A DNA stretch of 42,326 nucleotides from CAYGZM01 sp964354365 (GCA_964354365.1 CAYGZM010000013.1:1-42326); one strand, 5' to 3'; shown: positions 9,401 to 16,896, counted from the first letter of the stretch. Notes: a model not told the origin generated them from the sequence alone. Translations and numbers: made by a program.

Positions 9401-9695
9401 TTATCCGCGGAATATCATCAAGACTCACCTGGGTGTAGAATGCCTGTTGCGGCTCGGTAAGAATAAAAGGGCCCATCTCGCAAAAACCGTGGCATCCTGT
9501 GATCCGAAGCGCAACCTTGCCTACCAAGCCCTTTTCAATAATATGTCGCTTCACAACTCTAATGACGCCGTTCGAGCCGCTCGCCTGGCAGGCCGTACCT
9601 GCGCAGACTACTATACGAGGTTTGTTCTTGTCGATAGCGTCAAAAAGCACGCTGTGCAGTTCTCTCAGTTCGTCTATGGAAGATAATCTTAGCAC
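6456..9695 (-). CDS. NuoF-like NADH:acceptor subunit fused to GltD-like oxidoreductase
   Basis: 1079 residues. Domains in order: thioredoxin-like [2Fe-2S] domain (about 25-115, with CAGTAC and GCHGFC); NuoF FMN/NADH domain (GRGGGGFPTG near 185); SLBB region; 4Fe-4S domain (SCGKCFTC near 477). A GltD/NfnB-type region follows, with N-terminal 4Fe-4S Cys (CQAACPLG near 563 and CARVCDRKCETRC), an FAD dinucleotide fold (GAGPAGLA near 660), an NAD(P) fold (VGGGNSAVDAA near 790) and the FAD-tail motif FAGGDLVTGPNTV near 965. CLRC lies near the C-terminus. It has binding sites for at least two flavins and two pyridine nucleotides, as in HydB and NfnB. The start is GTG at 9695 with AGGTGG upstream. 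Electron bifurcation is an inference. Confidence 0.88.
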   Translation of the reverse strand: MLRLSSIDELRELHSVLFDAIDKNKPRIVVCAGTACQASGSNGVIRVVKRHIIEKGLVGKVALRITGCHGFCEMGPFILTEPQQAFYTQVSLDDIPRIIEALLSHEYVEELLYKDPTTGQKYYKRDDIPFFKNQQRSILSLNQKIDPIRIYDYISQGGYSALESVLSKRDPQWVVQEVKRSGLRGRGGGGFPTGLKWELLARQPSTNGKFLVCNADEGDPGAYMDRSVLEGNPHSIIEGMVIGAYGTGASEGIVYVRNEYPVAVKHLNIALDQAHQLGLLGENILETGFSFDIKMVQGAGAFVCGEETALIRSIEGKMGEPRQRPPFPVQKGIDGKPTAINNVETWANIPLIFRLGAEEFAKIGAKNNSGTKIFSLVGKVKNTGLVEVPMGITIKEIVYDIGGGPVGKARIKSVQTGGPSGGCIPADMFDLRVDYDSLTQAGSIMGSGGMIVMDDNTCMVDIAKYFMNFLKDESCGKCFTCRKGTQRMHEILEDVSKGRATLEHLDLLKELAEVVKDTTMCGLGQTASNPVLSTLRYFRHEYERHVIDKKCDAFVCKDLVGAPCQAACPLGTEVWRYVALIEKGEYIEAYKVIRDANPFPSVCARVCDRKCETRCNHAVSGGEAVAVRSLKRFVTDRVDPALYKPLRTHTSIAGSRVAVVGAGPAGLAAAHYLSLFGYKVALIESENEPGGMLVSCIPSYRLPRDVLRKEIESLLDDNITLRCGTSLGRDITIDELFKDSFKAVFLAIGADKSWRLGLEGEDVKGVYPSMQFLKAFNLRGEELAQGHVGIVGGGNSAVDAARVAIRQKAVESVTLLYRRTSREMPAYAEEVEAAMEEGIILETLVSPVRIRYVEAAKAEGVRVETFVSPIKIDAKRGHLADIRCIRNKLGEIDSSGRRKPVPIPGTEFTIPLDTLIVAIGERPDSDCLTPMGLEVTKSGALRVDAQTLGANRPGVFAGGDLVTGPNTVVDAIAAGKKAAAVIDRYLRGKELREPPEVKLPRFFVEPAAISDEESEEAARVEPATLPVESRRKNFAEVEMAFSVEAATREARRCLRCDLEFTRHQQNGEAECAAVEEKSA

Positions 9696-9749
9696 GCTGC
9701 CACCTCGTACAAATCATTTCACCAAGAAGAGTTCCCAACTTAATGTGCG

Positions 9750-10640
9750 TCAAACCACATCCAACGTATGGTTCTTACATCCGCGGCGCGAACATATCTT
9801 CACTATACCGCCGCCGTGGACGAGCATTGGCGCCATTGGCGCCCTGCACACAGAACAGTCAGACGTACACGGTATTTCCACCCGACAGTGTGGACAATGG
9901 AACGTCACCACGGTATTGCCTGGGATGTCCAATTCCGTTGAAATATTATGACTCCCATACAGACAGGAAAGCCTGAGCCAACCTTCTTCGTGGTTATAGG
10001 AAATATTCACCTTTATCGATGGATAGCCATCGATGGCAAAAGTCTCGTCCATAAGGCTACGGTTGCAGTGGGGACAACTTACACTAATCGGGAAAATGCG
10101 TTTGTCCTTGCCTATCTCGGTGCTGTCGAATCCCTTGCTGGCCTCGTCCAACAGTTGACTAATCCTCGACTTTCTCACCTTTGAAAAATAGTGGCCGTCG
10201 ATAACCACAACCGGACCCAGGGCGCACGCACCCAGGCAATTTACCGTCTCCAGCGTAAACTGCTTGTCCGCGGTTGTCTGACCAGCTTGGATGCCGAGCT
10301 GTCGTTCCAGCTCTTCCACAATCCTGGGCGCGCCCCGCACGTGACAAGCCGTCCCGATGCACGCACAGACAAGGTGCTTGCCCCTCGGTTTTAGGCTGAA
10401 GGAGCGGTAGAACGTGGCGACGCCATATACGTCAACCAGAGAGCGACGGCTTCTATCGCTCACTATTCTAAGCGCCTCTTCAGGAAGATAGCCATATTCC
10501 CGCTGGATTTCTTCGAGGATGGCAATAAGCGCACCCCTGTCTTCATTGTGTTTCTCAAGGATTCTCACGATGTTCGTCACATCCACGTCTTGGTATCCTT
10601 CGACGTGGTCGCTGCTTGAGACAAAGGCTTCTTGTTTCAT
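9750..10640 (-). CDS. NuoE-like [2Fe-2S] subunit with C-terminal Cys-rich extension
   Basis: 296 residues. The first about 175 residues match NuoE/HydC: helical IVRILEKHNEDRGALIAILE, the YGYLPEEALRIV motif, and the [2Fe-2S] ligands C-x4-C (CIGTAC) and C-x3-C (NCLGAC). After this comes an extension of about 115 residues with CPHC, a second FHCPHC and CSVC, ending near CSRRGC, suggestive of zinc ribbons. The start is ATG at 10640 after GGAG. Longer in-frame starts would run into the upstream gene. It follows the Cys-repeat gene with a 1-base gap and precedes the NuoF-GltD fusion by 54 bases. It is probably the NADH-side partner of that fusion. Confidence 0.85.
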   Translation of the reverse strand: MKQEAFVSSSDHVEGYQDVDVTNIVRILEKHNEDRGALIAILEEIQREYGYLPEEALRIVSDRSRRSLVDVYGVATFYRSFSLKPRGKHLVCACIGTACHVRGAPRIVEELERQLGIQAGQTTADKQFTLETVNCLGACALGPVVVIDGHYFSKVRKSRISQLLDEASKGFDSTEIGKDKRIFPISVSCPHCNRSLMDETFAIDGYPSIKVNISYNHEEGWLRLSCLYGSHNISTELDIPGNTVVTFHCPHCRVEIPCTSDCSVCRAPMAPMLVHGGGIVKICSRRGCKNHTLDVV

Positions 10641-10641
10641 T

Positions 10642-10932
10642 TCACTGGTACTCCTCACAATGCCAGACACCACCTTCGGGTCTTGGAAAGGCACACGTTT
10701 GGTGGTTTTCACAGTCGCGGCACAGCCCGATCAAGCTGCCTGACTCTTCGGCCGTAACAAAAGATGCGGTCGGCTGCGGGTGGTCCTCTCCGGCTTTCCT
10801 CTTGGCAGGGATACTCTCAATCTCAAATTCTTCGCAATAAAACGATGGTCTTTGAGTGTCCCTTGGAAGAGTACAAGTCGAAGCATGCCTGCACGTGGAG
10901 CATAAGCGGGGATACATAGTATTGCCTGCCAT
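10642..10932 (-). CDS. Small Cys-repeat protein, first gene of redox operon
   Basis: 96 residues made of two related Cys modules: LCSTCRHASTC...FYCEEFE near the N-terminus and LCRDCENHQTC...WHCEEYQ at the C-terminus. Each is C-x2-C-x5-C followed by a further Cys before an acidic E-E-aromatic ending. A metal or iron-sulfur site per repeat is plausible. I know similar small proteins next to NuoEF/HydABC-type clusters but know of no established function. The ATG at 10932 lies about 34 bases after the predicted transcription start of the sigma-54 promoter. The stop is one base from the NuoE-like start, so it is co-translated with the complex. Confidence 0.7.
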   Translation of the reverse strand: MAGNTMYPRLCSTCRHASTCTLPRDTQRPSFYCEEFEIESIPAKRKAGEDHPQPTASFVTAEESGSLIGLCRDCENHQTCAFPRPEGGVWHCEEYQ

Positions 10933-10976
10933 AGCCTATTCCTTAAAGTCTGCCTTTTTGCTATGGCCCACATACA

Positions 10977-10992
10977 TGCAAAAACCATGCCA
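10977..10992 (-). promoter_or_regulatory. Sigma-54 (-24/-12) promoter
   Basis: Read on the minus strand the sequence is TGGCATGGTTTTTGCA, matching the RpoN consensus TGGCACG-N4-TTGCA at all but one fixed position. The GG and GC dinucleotides are separated by exactly 10 bases. The transcription start is expected near 10966, giving a 5' leader of about 34 bases. A sigma-54 activator is encoded immediately upstream. Confidence 0.8.
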
Positions 10993-10994
10993 GC

Positions 10995-11006
10995 CGTTGC
11001 GCAACG
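10995..11006. promoter_or_regulatory. Palindrome CGTTGCGCAACG next to the -24 element
   Basis: Perfect 12-bp palindrome lying just upstream of the -24 box. Its core TTGCGCAAC also occurs at 13844-13852, upstream of the kinase promoter. It could bind the response regulator. Enhancers normally lie farther away, and TTGCGCAA also occurs at 26890-26897, so specificity is uncertain. Confidence 0.35.
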
Positions 11007-11205
11007 CAGAAGAACAGATGTCTCCATGCGTCCTGGCGCCGGATGCAAGAAGAAAATGACGCGCCTGATTGGGAGAAAATGAAGAGTTCCCGCGAAAAAG
11101 TCTTTTCTTTGAATTTTAGCAGGGTGTTGCCGCGTCTAAGCAGGGCAGGAGAAACCGGCGGGGCATTTTGAACCAGCGGGAGAAATTTGCTCGGCACTCC
11201 AGGCC

Positions 11206-12558
11206 TTAGGTGGAAGGCTTCTCTGTTTTCCTGAGCTTCTCCCTAAGCGTCTTGCGATTTATACCGAGAATCTGTGCCGCGAGGGTCTTATTGCCGTCCA
11301 CACTTGATAGGACATTGCCAATATATTCGGCCTCCACTTCCGCCAGAGTTCGCTTCAGTCCCAGTTCTCGCAGGGCTGAGAAACGCATAAGAGCAGGCAA
11401 GTCAGGAACCTCGATAACATCGCCGTCAGTCATTACCACCAGGTGCTGAATTACGTTCTCAAGCTCTCTGACGTTACCCGGCCAATTGTAACTCCTCAGG
11501 CTTTGCAGAGCCTTGTCGGAAAAACGGAGAGGCGATTGGCCTGGTTCGGCTGCAAACTTAGTCACGAGGTGACGGGCCAATAACAATATATCGTCGCCCC
11601 TTTCCCTAAGAGGCGGTATGAATATGGTAATGACATTGAGGCGATAGAATAGATCTTCGCGGAAGAGTCCCTTTCTCACCAGACCCTGTAGGTCTCTGTT
11701 GGTCGCGGCCAGAATTCTTACGTCCACTTTTCGAGATCGGCTCGACCCAACCATACAGACTTCCTTATCCTGCAGCACCCGGAGGAGCTTGACTTGCATG
11801 GCCAGGCTCATATCGCTGACCTCGTCAAGAAAAATGGTGCCGCCATCCGCGGCATGAAAGAAGCCGGCCCGGGATTCGTCTGCTCCGGTGAAGGCTCCCT
11901 TCACATGTCCAAACAACTCGCTCTCAAGCAATGCTTCGGGGATTCCGCCGCAGTTCACGGGTACAAAAGGCGCCGAAGACCGGGGACCGCCGTAGTGGAT
12001 GGCTCGCGCTGCAAGCTCTTTGCCTGTACCACTTTCACCAGTTATCAGCACGGTAGCCGAGGTGGACGCAGCCCTATCTATCGCGACAAAAACCTCCTGC
12101 ATTGCTTTTGAGTCCCCGATGAAACCCTTGTGCGCGGGAACCACATGGCCCGGAGTCATGTGTCCAGACCTTCGGAGCTTGAGTTTATCGAGAGCACGCT
12201 GAACGGCGGAGAAAAGCTCCTCATCAGTGAAAGGCTTGGCAAGAAACTCTTCGGCACCGGTCTTGATCGCGTTGACGGCCCCTTCGATCGATGGATAACC
12301 CGTGATCATCATCACTTCAGTGTCTTTGAAGTTTTCTCGAACGTGCCTTACCAAATCCAGACCGCTAACCTTCGGCATTTTGAGGTCCGTGATGACCAGA
12401 TCCAACGCCGCCCCTTCGAGAATTTCGACTGCCTCAGCTACGCCCGGCGCCGTAAAAACCCGGTATCCGGCCGCCGTCAGATTTCGCTGCAGCACCTCCA
12501 GCGTAGTTCCGGAGTCGTCAACAATGAGAATGCGTTTCTTCATCGGCGAAGATGACAT
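11206..12558 (-). CDS. Sigma-54-dependent response regulator (NtrC/AtoC family)
   Basis: 450 residues. The receiver domain at the N-terminus has the phosphoacceptor Asp in LVITDLKMP near residue 58. The central AAA+ domain has Walker A GESGTGKE and the sigma-54 contact loop GAFTGA near residue 221. The C-terminus is a Fis-type HTH (AAQILGINRKTLREKLRK). It activates RpoN promoters by ATP hydrolysis. The ATG at 12558 follows the kinase stop by one base, so the two genes form a two-component pair. An alternative start is ATG at 12543 (MKKRILIVDD). The -24/-12 promoter of the redox operon lies about 210 bases downstream, making that operon the likely target. Confidence 0.93.
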   Translation of the reverse strand: MSSSPMKKRILIVDDSGTTLEVLQRNLTAAGYRVFTAPGVAEAVEILEGAALDLVITDLKMPKVSGLDLVRHVRENFKDTEVMMITGYPSIEGAVNAIKTGAEEFLAKPFTDEELFSAVQRALDKLKLRRSGHMTPGHVVPAHKGFIGDSKAMQEVFVAIDRAASTSATVLITGESGTGKELAARAIHYGGPRSSAPFVPVNCGGIPEALLESELFGHVKGAFTGADESRAGFFHAADGGTIFLDEVSDMSLAMQVKLLRVLQDKEVCMVGSSRSRKVDVRILAATNRDLQGLVRKGLFREDLFYRLNVITIFIPPLRERGDDILLLARHLVTKFAAEPGQSPLRFSDKALQSLRSYNWPGNVRELENVIQHLVVMTDGDVIEVPDLPALMRFSALRELGLKRTLAEVEAEYIGNVLSSVDGNKTLAAQILGINRKTLREKLRKTEKPST

Positions 12559-12559
12559 A

Positions 12560-13699
12560 TCAAGTGGTTCCCTCCATGTCCTCTGGTTCTCCTATGGGCA
12601 GCCGAATTTCAAAACGAGTGCCGGAGCCAACCTTGCTCTCAACTTCAATTGAGCCGTCATGTGCAGTGATAATGCCATGAGCCACCGGCAGGCCCAGGCC
12701 GGTCCCCTGACCAACATCTTTTGTTGTAAAGAAGGGAACAAATATCTTCTCGATGACCTCCTTGCTCATACCGGCGCCGGTGTCCTCCACAATCAGGTGA
12801 ACACTTTGCTCACAAAATCGTGTTCGGACCGTGATCCTCCCCGCTCCACACATTGATTGCAGGGCGTTGACAACCAGGTTGACCACGACCTGACTCAACT
12901 GAGCGCTATCGGCCGTGATTTCAGGAAGGTCAGGACACAATACCTGACCCAGTTCAATACCTTCCTTGTCGCAGCGGGCCTCAAGCAAGTAGAGACTGTC
13001 CTGAACCACTTGATTGAGGTTCACCCTGGCTTTCTTCGGCGGCCTCTGTCGAGCGAAGACCAGGAGCTTCCGTATAATTTCGCGTGCCTGCAAAGAGGCT
13101 GCTTCTATCTTCTCGATATCCTTCGCCACCCGAGTCGGAATTCCAGGGCACTTTTTCGCCAGCTGCGCAAAGCCCAGAATATTTGCCAAGGGTTCATTCA
13201 ACTCGTGTGCAACTCCGGCCGCAAGCATTCCAATGGTGGCCAGTCGATCAGCGTGGCGGAGTTGAGCGTGCAAGTTCAATTTGTCCTCTTCCGCCTGTTG
13301 GCGCTCGATGATTAGCGCTATCTGTCGGGACACCTCGTCAATCAGATTCCGCTCTTCCTTGAGAAACGGCCCCTCATCAACTTCGGGCTTCTGCTCTGCG
13401 TACACTATTTCGACGGCCCCCCTTGGCCGGTTGCCTACAACTATATCCGAAGTCTGTTTTTGACCGGCCTCGTGGAATCCCGCCGTCTCGTATGCAGTGC
13501 CGCCCAACGTGATTCGGGCCGAGGCTATTTCAGGATGCTGCCAGGCAGACGGCAGCAGTTCAACAACGCTTTGGAGGACTTCTTCCAGAGATACGCCGGG
13601 ACGCCCTGCAATCTGCGCAATGCCGTAGAGACAAGTCAACTCTTTAACGCGCTCGCGCAGTGCCAGCTTCTCGGAGTAGGACAATTGGCTCTTCGCCAT
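12560..13699 (-). CDS. Cytosolic sensor histidine kinase
   Basis: 379 residues, with no transmembrane segment or signal peptide. The N-terminal about 130 residues look like a GAF-type sensor (ELTCLYGIAQIAG, SRQIALIIERQQAEE). A HisKA domain follows with the H-box VAHELNEPLANILGFAQL near residue 165. The HATPase domain has the N-box NLVVNALQSM, DTGAGM, and PFFTTKDVGQGTGLGL. The start is ATG at 13699 with AAGGAG 6 bases upstream. It is transcribed with the sigma-54 activator just downstream and presumably phosphorylates it. The cytosolic location suggests an intracellular redox, energy or nitrogen signal. The ligand is unknown. Confidence 0.9.
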   Translation of the reverse strand: MAKSQLSYSEKLALRERVKELTCLYGIAQIAGRPGVSLEEVLQSVVELLPSAWQHPEIASARITLGGTAYETAGFHEAGQKQTSDIVVGNRPRGAVEIVYAEQKPEVDEGPFLKEERNLIDEVSRQIALIIERQQAEEDKLNLHAQLRHADRLATIGMLAAGVAHELNEPLANILGFAQLAKKCPGIPTRVAKDIEKIEAASLQAREIIRKLLVFARQRPPKKARVNLNQVVQDSLYLLEARCDKEGIELGQVLCPDLPEITADSAQLSQVVVNLVVNALQSMCGAGRITVRTRFCEQSVHLIVEDTGAGMSKEVIEKIFVPFFTTKDVGQGTGLGLPVAHGIITAHDGSIEVESKVGSGTRFEIRLPIGEPEDMEGTT

Positions 13700-13764
13700 C
13701 AAAGTCTCCTTACATTTGGAAAACCGCAGAGTGAAGCACCTCTGCTTTGTCTTCCTCGGGCATG

Positions 13765-13794
13765 ATTGTATCTCGCCTTATCGCTGCTTGTCAA
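13765..13794 (-). promoter_or_regulatory. Sigma-70-type promoter of the two-component operon
   Basis: Minus-strand TTGACA (13789-13794) and TACAAT (13765-13770) are separated by 18 bases. The predicted start near 13758 gives a leader of about 58 bases to the kinase ATG. The elements match consensus at 6/6 and 5/6. Confidence 0.7.
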
Positions 13795-14467
13795 TGCGCA
13801 CAATGCAGGCTTCTCGATAGGATGAAATCGGCCTCGGAGTTTTTTGCGCAACTGCGCTTGTAATGCCTCAGTTGGAATTGGACATTTCCTGGTATTTTGT
13901 TACTCTGTGCGATTTTTGAAGGGAAATGACCATGAAAGGGAACCGTAGAAGGTTTTTGGCGGAGGAGCGTGCGATGGAAGTCGCAGAAGCAGTTTACCGT
14001 CCCGATTTCTCAAGCGCAGCGAATACGCCGGGCAGACCGCCCACCAAACCCGGCTTTTGGGTGGCTCAAGGGCATCTGAGTTTGCAAGTTCTGTATTCAC
14101 AAATGGTTATCGGCGAATCTAAGGTCTGAAGCGGGGGATTGGCCAATCTGTAACGAAATCCCCGCCAAATTCTGCAAAAAACCTGCCTTTATCGGACTGT
14201 TTGCTTGACATCTTGGTCTGGGTGAAGTTAATATGGCGAGATTGGAAAGTGTGGCGAAAAGAACATGGGGAGTCTCTGGGCTTTTCCCACAGAGGCGGTT
14301 TTGCAGCGCTGCCGGTTTGTTGAATCATCGACGGCGAGGCAAGGCCGTTTTTGGCTGTGCACAACTTTCCATGGATGGAGGTTTGCTTGGGTTGCCGGTT
14401 CCTACCGGCAGCCCTTTTTTACTTGAGCCGCCACCGTCCAAGCGGTTCTCGATACTCGATGCTCTCT

Positions 14468-14580
14468 GTCATTGCGAGGCCCGCAACGCGGGCCGTGGCA
14501 ATCTCAGGCGTGCGGGGTGTTGGAGATTGCTTCCCCTTCGACTTCGTTCAGGGCTAAAGGCTTTGTGCGCTCGCAATGAC
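14468..14580. repeat. 113-bp palindromic repeat (GTCATTGCGAG arms)
   Basis: The ends GTCATTGCGAG (14468-14478) and CTCGCAATGAC (14570-14580) are perfect inverted repeats. Inner arms GCAATCTC (14498-14505) and GAGATTGC (14523-14530) are also inverted. It lies just past the alpha-galactosidase stop and could act as its terminator. It is one of several GTCATT-type elements in the window and resembles a non-autonomous palindromic repeat. Confidence 0.7.
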
Positions 14581-14608
14581 AACGCCGCAAAATATCCGTC
14601 ACGGAGCG

Positions 14609-16636
14609 CTACTTTCCCGCGAACAGGCGGAGCATAGCGACGCCGTGGCGCGGGACTTGCGTTTCGTAGTTGTTTTCAAATAGGCCGAGGTCTTTCTGTC
14701 GCCAGAGGTCTCGGATGCGCTGTTTGCCTTTGATGCCGAGCTGCTCCCAGTTGACTGTGATTGGGGCCGCTATCTCTTCGAGGTTGAAAAGGCCGACGGC
14801 CAATGAGCCATCCTCCATCGGCTTGGCGAGGATGAGCGCCTGTTCGGTCTGCAATATCGGCTGAGCCTGGCGTCCCAAGACATCCTGGTCCACCTCGATT
14901 ACCTCGGCGTTGCAGAGGATACTGAGCGTGAACTCGTCGAGCATCGCCATATCGCCGGAGTAGAAGAGCGGCGCGGCCATCAGGCACCACATCGACATAT
15001 AGCTGTACTGCTCATTCGGGGTCAGGGTTGTCGGCTTGGGCGGCTCGTCGATGCGGTGCGCGTCGCCGACGTAGCCGATCAGGATGTAGTCGGGGTCGTT
15101 CCATTGGCCGGGCTTTGCGTATTGCCAGCGCTGCGCGTTGCTCAGGCCGATGCGGTAGAAACCCGGCAGGTTCGTCCCGCGCTCCAGACCGAGGTCTCCG
15201 GTCGTCCGCCAGCAGTGCCCGCCGACCTCGCCGCCCCACTCCCAGACGCTGCCCATCCCATACTGGCAGAGGTTGAAAATGATATCGCGGTCGAGCTTCT
15301 TGAGGATGTCACCCATAAGGACGTAGGGCTTTTTCAATTCGTCGAGCGAGCTGTCTTTTGCGATTTGCCCGTATGAGCACCAGTCGTACTTGAGAAAATC
15401 GAATCCCCACTCGGCGAACGTCTCGGCGTCCTGCTGCTCGTGCTGGTAGCTGGCGACAAAGCCGGCGCAGGTCGTCGGCCCCGGCCCGGTGTAAAGCCCG
15501 GCCTTGAGGCCACTGGCGTGAATGTAGTCGGTCATCGCCTTCATATCGCCGAATCGCGCGTTGGTGTTTATCGTTCCATCCGGCTTGCGATTCTCGCCCT
15601 GGAGCTCCGGGTCGTTTGAGCCGGGCTTTATCATCCAGCAGTCGTCGATGTTGACGTACTGGTAGCCTAAGTCCGCCATCCCCGAATCGATCATCACGTC
15701 CGCCGCCTGCCGCATCTTCTCGGCGGTTATGCGGTTGTACCAGGTGTACCAGTGGTTCCAGCCCATAGGCGGCGTCAGGGCGAGCGTATCGCCGACGACG
15801 ATTTTGAAGATGCGCTTGGCCCTGCCGTTGCCGTTGGACGCCGTGAGCGTCACTTTGTACTGGCCGGGCTTCTTCGGCGCTTGCCCGGTGATGATGCCGG
15901 TCGCTGTGTCCAGCTTCAGGCCGGCGGGCAGTTTCTCGGCTGCGAATTCCATCGGCCTATTTCCCGTACAGGGAATACGGTAGATAAACGGGCTTCCCGG
16001 CCGAGAGCCATAGACACCCGGCCCGTTGATCTTTGGCTCCGGCCCCGGTCTTGGCGTGAGGATCGCCTTTTCCTCCTTGATTACAGGCGCATCAACCGCC
16101 TTGGGCCTGGCGCCTGTGACCTCGAACTTGGCTTCGGCCCAGTCGGCGTGGTCGAAATCGACGCCGTCGCCGGCTGAATTGGCAATCAGCACCAGCGTCT
16201 TGACGCTGCTGACATCCACATACAGTTTCTTGGCGGCCTGGCCCGCCTTCATTATCCCGCTGGTCGAGAGCAGCTTGCCGTCGCCATAGACGCGGAACTC
16301 GATGCTGCCGATTCCGCCGCCGACCTCGTCATCGACGCCGACGTACGCCGAGAAGCTCTTTGAGCCGCCCGCCAGGTCGATATACATCACACTGTCGGCG
16401 TGCGAGCCGACGCCCTTATCAAACTTCTGCCCTGCGATCGCCAGCGGGTTTTTCTGTATCGATAGATCGACCACCGGCTCGCCCCAGCCCGCCGTCATCT
16501 TGCTCAGGTCCAGCTCGCCGAGCCGGATCGTCTCCTCGCCCCGCGCCGCCGAACTGAATTGCGATACTGTCATAATCGTTACGCCCACCATCGCCGTGAA
16601 AACCCGCCTGATTGAAACAGATGCAGCCATATTCAT
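14609..16636 (-). CDS. Secreted GH27 alpha-galactosidase with NPCBM and Ig-like domains
   Basis: 675 residues. A signal peptide is followed by an NPCBM-type carbohydrate-binding domain (about 35-170; GVGSHADSVMYIDLAGG), a putative Ig domain (about 200-280; KLPAGLKLDTATGIITG) and a GH27 barrel. The barrel shows PMGWNHWYTWYNRI, YVNIDDCWM, the nucleophile Asp in KYDWC (near residue 416) and the downstream acid/base region WRTTGDL. GH27 enzymes hydrolyse terminal alpha-galactosides. The start is ATG at 16636 with GGGAG 4 bases upstream; ATG at 16630 is an alternative. It is divergent from the 3-keto-sugar gene set and probably releases substrate for the same carbohydrate pathway. Substrate specificity (galactoside versus related sugar) cannot be read from sequence. 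Confidence 0.9.
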   Translation of the reverse strand: MNMAASVSIRRVFTAMVGVTIMTVSQFSSAARGEETIRLGELDLSKMTAGWGEPVVDLSIQKNPLAIAGQKFDKGVGSHADSVMYIDLAGGSKSFSAYVGVDDEVGGGIGSIEFRVYGDGKLLSTSGIMKAGQAAKKLYVDVSSVKTLVLIANSAGDGVDFDHADWAEAKFEVTGARPKAVDAPVIKEEKAILTPRPGPEPKINGPGVYGSRPGSPFIYRIPCTGNRPMEFAAEKLPAGLKLDTATGIITGQAPKKPGQYKVTLTASNGNGRAKRIFKIVVGDTLALTPPMGWNHWYTWYNRITAEKMRQAADVMIDSGMADLGYQYVNIDDCWMIKPGSNDPELQGENRKPDGTINTNARFGDMKAMTDYIHASGLKAGLYTGPGPTTCAGFVASYQHEQQDAETFAEWGFDFLKYDWCSYGQIAKDSSLDELKKPYVLMGDILKKLDRDIIFNLCQYGMGSVWEWGGEVGGHCWRTTGDLGLERGTNLPGFYRIGLSNAQRWQYAKPGQWNDPDYILIGYVGDAHRIDEPPKPTTLTPNEQYSYMSMWCLMAAPLFYSGDMAMLDEFTLSILCNAEVIEVDQDVLGRQAQPILQTEQALILAKPMEDGSLAVGLFNLEEIAAPITVNWEQLGIKGKQRIRDLWRQKDLGLFENNYETQVPRHGVAMLRLFAGK

Positions 16637-16779
16637 AATACTCCCGCTGTAAAAAGTTATCTTGGATTCGTTCCTGGAGTAATATCCACCGCGAGAGCAA
16701 ATACGTCAAGGGAAAATGGGGCGTTGCAGCTTGCTGCCTTGGCGCACAAACAAATAGACAAGGCCAAGACCGTCAGGCC

Positions 16780-16896
16780 TGCCGCCTCGCCTTACTCCGG
16801 CCGGGGGCGCTCGCCGGCCGGATACTCATCCTTCTTCGGCCGGTTCGTCAACGACAACAACATCTACACCGGCCTGCGATATATTCTTTCACCCTT
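16780..16896 (+). pseudogene. Remnant of outer-membrane protein C-terminus
   Basis: In frame with the downstream gene this stretch reads SSFFGRFVNDNNIYTGLRY, closely matching the end FFGQLQNNTNIYTGLRYSF encoded at 24253-24400 on the minus strand. The Y-x-G-L-R-Y-x-F pattern is a beta-barrel C-terminal signal. Here the terminal residues are lost and reading continues, so it is a decayed fragment. Confidence 0.55.

Larger units (their letters stand above)
10933..11205. other. Intergenic regulatory region of redox operon
   Basis: 273 bases between the response-regulator stop and the first redox gene. It holds the -24/-12 promoter (10977-10992) and an abutting palindrome (10995-11006). The upstream 190 bases are the expected place for enhancer sites of the activator, but I found no clear second palindrome. 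No gene is evident. Confidence 0.6.
13700..14608. other. Intergenic region between kinase and alpha-galactosidase
   Basis: About 900 bases. It contains the kinase promoter (13765-13794), a TTGCGCAAC box (13844-13852) and a palindromic repeat (14468-14580). Short open frames at 13926-14129 and 14233-14637 lack a recognisable product, and the latter runs through the repeat. I call no gene here. Confidence 0.5.

Noticed and set aside
13926..14129. 67-codon plus-strand frame with a purine-rich leader
   Set aside because: No family resemblance or neighbour link; chance cannot be excluded.
14205..14637. Plus-strand TTGACA near 14205 and the open frame 14233-14637
   Set aside because: The frame runs through a palindromic repeat and into the 3' end of the alpha-galactosidase, and it has no ribosome binding site.
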